DNA from: Candidatus Rokuibacteriota bacterium
GTDB taxonomy: Bacteria; Methylomirabilota; Methylomirabilia; Rokubacteriales; JACPHL01
Reading direction: 5' to 3'
NCBI GenBank assembly: GCA_016188625.1
Contig: JACPHL010000284.1
Coordinates: forward strand, 1-6,038
DNA: 6,038 nucleotides
Shown here: positions 4,425 through 6,038 of the stretch, piece after piece
How the letters are laid out: each line of letters starts with the position of its first letter
Position numbering within the stretch: the first letter of the stretch is position 1
The notes under the pieces: model-generated
Seen by the model: the letters and a program-made list of their open reading frames with translations, nothing else
The model's database searches: none
What the model was told of the DNA's origin: nothing
Translations under genes and position numbers: made by a program

Positions 4425-4779
4425 CTACACGTCCACCGTCCGCTCCAGGTGGACGAGCGGCCCGTGCCGGAACCCGCTCGACCAGGGTGCGCCCGATCCC
4501 GCGCCCGCGGTAGGGCGGGTCCACCCCGACGAGGTCGATCCAGCCCACCGGGCCGGGGATGCCGAACTCCGACTCGCTGGTCCAGCCCAGGAGGAACCCG
4601 ACCACGCGGCCGTCCACCTCGGCCACCAGCGACATCCACGGCGGCCGGAGGGCCGCCAGCTCGAAGCGCCGGGCCCAGTACTCCTTCCGGAAGCGGCCGC
4701 CGAGCCGCTCGTCGATCTCCACCACCGCCTGGAGGTCGTCGTCCCGGAGCGACCGGACCTGGACGGCATCTCGCCCCAT
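4425..4779 (-). pseudogene. GNAT-family N-acetyltransferase with internal deletion and frameshift
   Basis: From the ATG at 4779 the first 101 residues form a good GNAT N-terminal half: VRSLRDDDLQAVVEIDERL, MSLVAEVDGRVVGFLLG (49-65), then IDLVGVDPPYRGRGIGRTLV (81-100), where RGRGIG is the acetyl-CoA pyrophosphate-binding motif A. At about 4480-4472 the frame breaks: the expected C-terminal end, GFRHGPLVHLERTVDV and TAG at 4427-4425, follows immediately in another frame. Some 35-45 residues, including motif B helix and strands, appear to be missing, and the deletion is not a multiple of three. Read without shift, the frame runs on as missense into the crotonase. A sequencing or assembly error could cause the shift but hardly the missing segment. 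The start has GGGAGG upstream and lies 13 bp after the activase stop, so it was an operon member. Confidence 0.7.
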
Positions 4780-4792
4780 CGTCGGCCTCCCT

Positions 4793-5593
4793 TCAGGCGG
4801 CCTGGGCCCGGAGCTTCCGCACCCGCTGGAGCCCCAGGAGGGCCGCGCCCATGGCGGTGGTGTACTGAGGGAACTCGGGGACGTTCACCGTGAACTCCCA
4901 CTTCTCCCGGGCCGCTCGGACCATCCCCGCCTGGAGGGCCACCCCGCCGATGAAGGTGATCTCGCCGGCCAAGCCGACCCGCTTGAGCTGGCCCAGAGCC
5001 CGGTCGGCCAGCGAGTCGTGGATCCCGCGGAGGATGTCCTCCACGCTCCGCCCCTCGGAGATGTGGTTGATGATCTCCGACTCGGCCAGGACGGCGCAGA
5101 CCGAGGAGATCGGCTGGGGGCGCTCGCTCCGGAGCGAGCTGGGCCCGATCTCCTCCAGGGGGACCTCGAGGTACTTGGCCGCGCGCTCCAGGAAGCCCCC
5201 GGAGCCCGCCGCGCACTTCTCGTTCATGTGGAACTCCTTGACCTTCCCCGCTTCGCGCAGGCGCACGGCCCGCGTGGACTGGGCGCCCATGTCCAGGACG
5301 AACTGGGTCCCCGGGAAGGCGTGGTGGGCGCCGCGGGCGCCGCAGGTCAGGTCCGTGATCTGGATGTCGCGGAAGGAGACGGCGGCGCGGCCGAGCCCGG
5401 TCGTGGCGACGTAGGCCAGCTCCTCGGCGGTCAGCCCCGCCGCGGCCAGGGCCTGCTCGAGCGCCTCCCGCGCCACCCCCTCGAAGTCGGCCCGCGTCCG
5501 GACGAGGGCCTTTCCCCGGACCTCGGCCGTCTCGTCGAGGACGACGCACTTGGTGCTCCCGGCCCCCAGATCGATCCCCGCCACGTAGAGCAT
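4793..5593 (-). CDS. BcrD/BadG/HgdC-family [4Fe-4S] ATPase activase of benzoyl-CoA reductase or 2-hydroxyacyl-CoA dehydratase
   Basis: This 266-residue protein is a BadF/BadG/BcrA/BcrD/HgdC-type ATPase of the acetate kinase/Hsp70 fold. The phosphate-1 loop is GIDLGAGSTK (6-15), a TTGLGRAAVSF segment follows at 64-74, and phosphate-2 is VLDMGAQSTRAV (99-110). Cysteine C127 in MNEKCAAGSGGFLE and C166 in SSVCAVLAESEIINHISEG match, by number and context, the two ligands with which each subunit holds the dimer-bridging [4Fe-4S] cluster in HgdC. An adenine-site FIGGVALQAG and C-terminal AMGAALLG are present. The segments SSVCAVLAE, ILRGIH and DMGA (not DIGGQD) favour BcrD/BadG over HgdC. It would couple ATP hydrolysis to low-potential electron transfer to a catalytic subunit not in this window. 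GGAGGTGA, seven bases before the ATG, contains the upstream gene's stop codon, which suggests coupled translation. Length fits BcrD/HgdC (260-290). Confidence 0.9.
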   Translation of the reverse strand: MLYVAGIDLGAGSTKCVVLDETAEVRGKALVRTRADFEGVAREALEQALAAAGLTAEELAYVATTGLGRAAVSFRDIQITDLTCGARGAHHAFPGTQFVLDMGAQSTRAVRLREAGKVKEFHMNEKCAAGSGGFLERAAKYLEVPLEEIGPSSLRSERPQPISSVCAVLAESEIINHISEGRSVEDILRGIHDSLADRALGQLKRVGLAGEITFIGGVALQAGMVRAAREKWEFTVNVPEFPQYTTAMGAALLGLQRVRKLRAQAA

Positions 5594-5597
5594 CCCC

Positions 5598-5605
5598 TCA
5601 CCTCC
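5598..5605 (-). promoter_or_regulatory. Shine-Dalgarno sequence containing the upstream stop codon
   Basis: On the minus strand GGAGGTGA occupies 5605-5598 and its last three bases are the stop codon of the RidA-family gene. The activase ATG follows after GGGG. Ribosomes ending the first gene are thus placed directly on the next start, which suggests coupled and roughly equal expression. Confidence 0.7.
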
Positions 5606-6029
5606 CCTCGCCCGCGGGCGGGCGGTCGAGGACCGCCACCCCCTCGATCTCGAGGAGCGCCCCGGCGTCCTGGTCGTAGAGCCCGCGGACCTCGACCAGG
5701 GTCATGGCCGGGTAGTGGCGGCCGAGAAAGGCCCGGTAGACCTCGCCGATCTCCCGGCCCCGGGCGCGGTAGGCCTCCCGGTCCAGCACGTAGATGGTGA
5801 GCTTGACCAGGTCCTGGAGTGCGCCTCCCCGGGCCTCGAGTACGGCGCGGAGGTTCTGGAGAACCTGGCGGAACTGGGCGACCAGGTCGCCCCGCCCCAC
5901 CAGCGCGCCGTCGCGGTCGAAGGCGACCTGGCCGGCCAGGAAGAGGAGCCGGCCGCCCTCGACCTCGACGCCGTGGGAGTACCCGCGCGGCCGCGGGAGG
6001 GTCTCGGGGTTGACCACCGTGAGGCTCAT
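5598..6029 (-). CDS. RidA/YjgF/UK114-family protein lacking the catalytic arginine
   Basis: This 143-residue protein has the trimeric RidA fold pattern: LLFLAGQVAFDRDGALVGRGD (28-48), QFRQVLQNLRAVLEARGG (52-69), LVKLTIYVLDREAY (74-87), EVYRAFLGRHYPAMTLVEV (96-114) and LLEIEGVAVLD (125-135). Archetypal RidA hydrolyses enamine or imine intermediates to ketoacids and needs the arginine of 'PAR'; here that position is M109, while the glutamate E127 of the 'EIE' motif remains. It therefore belongs to a Rid subgroup not expected to act as a standard 2-imino acid deaminase, and may bind or process another intermediate in the acyl-CoA pathway. The ATG at 6029 has GAGGG four bases upstream. The stop at 5600-5598 lies four bases before the activase ATG, inside its ribosome site. 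Upstream genes, if any, are beyond the right edge. Confidence 0.9.
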   Translation of the reverse strand: MSLTVVNPETLPRPRGYSHGVEVEGGRLLFLAGQVAFDRDGALVGRGDLVAQFRQVLQNLRAVLEARGGALQDLVKLTIYVLDREAYRARGREIGEVYRAFLGRHYPAMTLVEVRGLYDQDAGALLEIEGVAVLDRPPAGEGR

Positions 6030-6038
6030 CTACCCTCG

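Noticed and set aside
3271-4779. A single 502-codon minus-strand frame joining GNAT and crotonase
   Set aside because: Residues 102-182 are missense produced by the GNAT frame break. The crotonase has its own ATG coupled to a small gene with a strong ribosome site, so this is not a real fusion protein.
4559-5800. Plus-strand open frame of 413 codons
   Set aside because: It is antisense to GNAT, activase and RidA genes and reads as a Pro/Arg/Gly-rich shadow.
1-6038. CRISPR arrays, tRNA, rRNA or insertion sequences
   Set aside because: I saw no regularly spaced repeats, no tRNA-like or rRNA sequence, and no transposase or terminal inverted repeats.

Overview
The window is high-GC, densely packed bacterial DNA with long open frames on both strands. 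Its best-recognised block is a minus-strand operon pointing to anaerobic aromatic or alicyclic acyl-CoA metabolism. I cannot place the organism firmly. The GC content, the GC-rich hairpins between genes, and a benzoyl-CoA-reductase-type activase next to a BamA/BadI-like crotonase would fit soil or subsurface lineages such as Rokubacteria/Methylomirabilota or a deltaproteobacterial-type genome. This is inference from gene content only.

Layout. (1) Positions 1-640 are a toxin-antitoxin scrap-yard: the 3' end of a HigA-type antitoxin (+), a fragment of an addiction-module antitoxin of the PF09720 type (+), a fragment of a Doc toxin (-) abutting it, and an intact 61-aa antitoxin (-) that precedes the Doc fragment with two palindromes upstream. 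(2) Positions 646-1968 hold a minus-strand radical SAM/SPASM-family protein (TIGR04053-like). It has lost all three cysteines of the CxxxCxxC cluster motif but keeps a cysteine-rich C-terminus, and a hairpin plus T-run follows it. (3) Positions 2019-2588 hold a divergent plus-strand gene for a small four-helix membrane protein with an uncertain N-terminus. (4) Positions 2589-2763 are non-coding and hold a run of four hairpins between convergent genes. (5) Positions 2764-6029 are a tight minus-strand operon, in transcription order: RidA-family protein, BcrD/BadG/HgdC-type [4Fe-4S] activase, broken GNAT acetyltransferase, a 57-aa one-helix membrane protein not previously obvious from ORF length, MenB/BadI/BamA-type crotonase with a C-terminal zinc ribbon, and a CopD-like membrane protein.

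How they fit. The activase would supply ATP-driven electrons to a benzoyl-CoA reductase or 2-hydroxyacyl-CoA dehydratase encoded outside the window, and the crotonase could hydrate or hydrolyse a cyclic or branched acyl-CoA downstream. Start and stop codons overlap or lie a few bases apart (4-nt ATGA overlap, 4-nt gap, 13-nt gap), with strong Shine-Dalgarno sequences, so the genes are probably translated in a coupled way. The most notable oddities are the radical SAM protein without its radical SAM cluster, the paired operator-like palindromes before an orphaned antitoxin, the deletion inside the GNAT gene, and the small membrane protein coupled to the crotonase.
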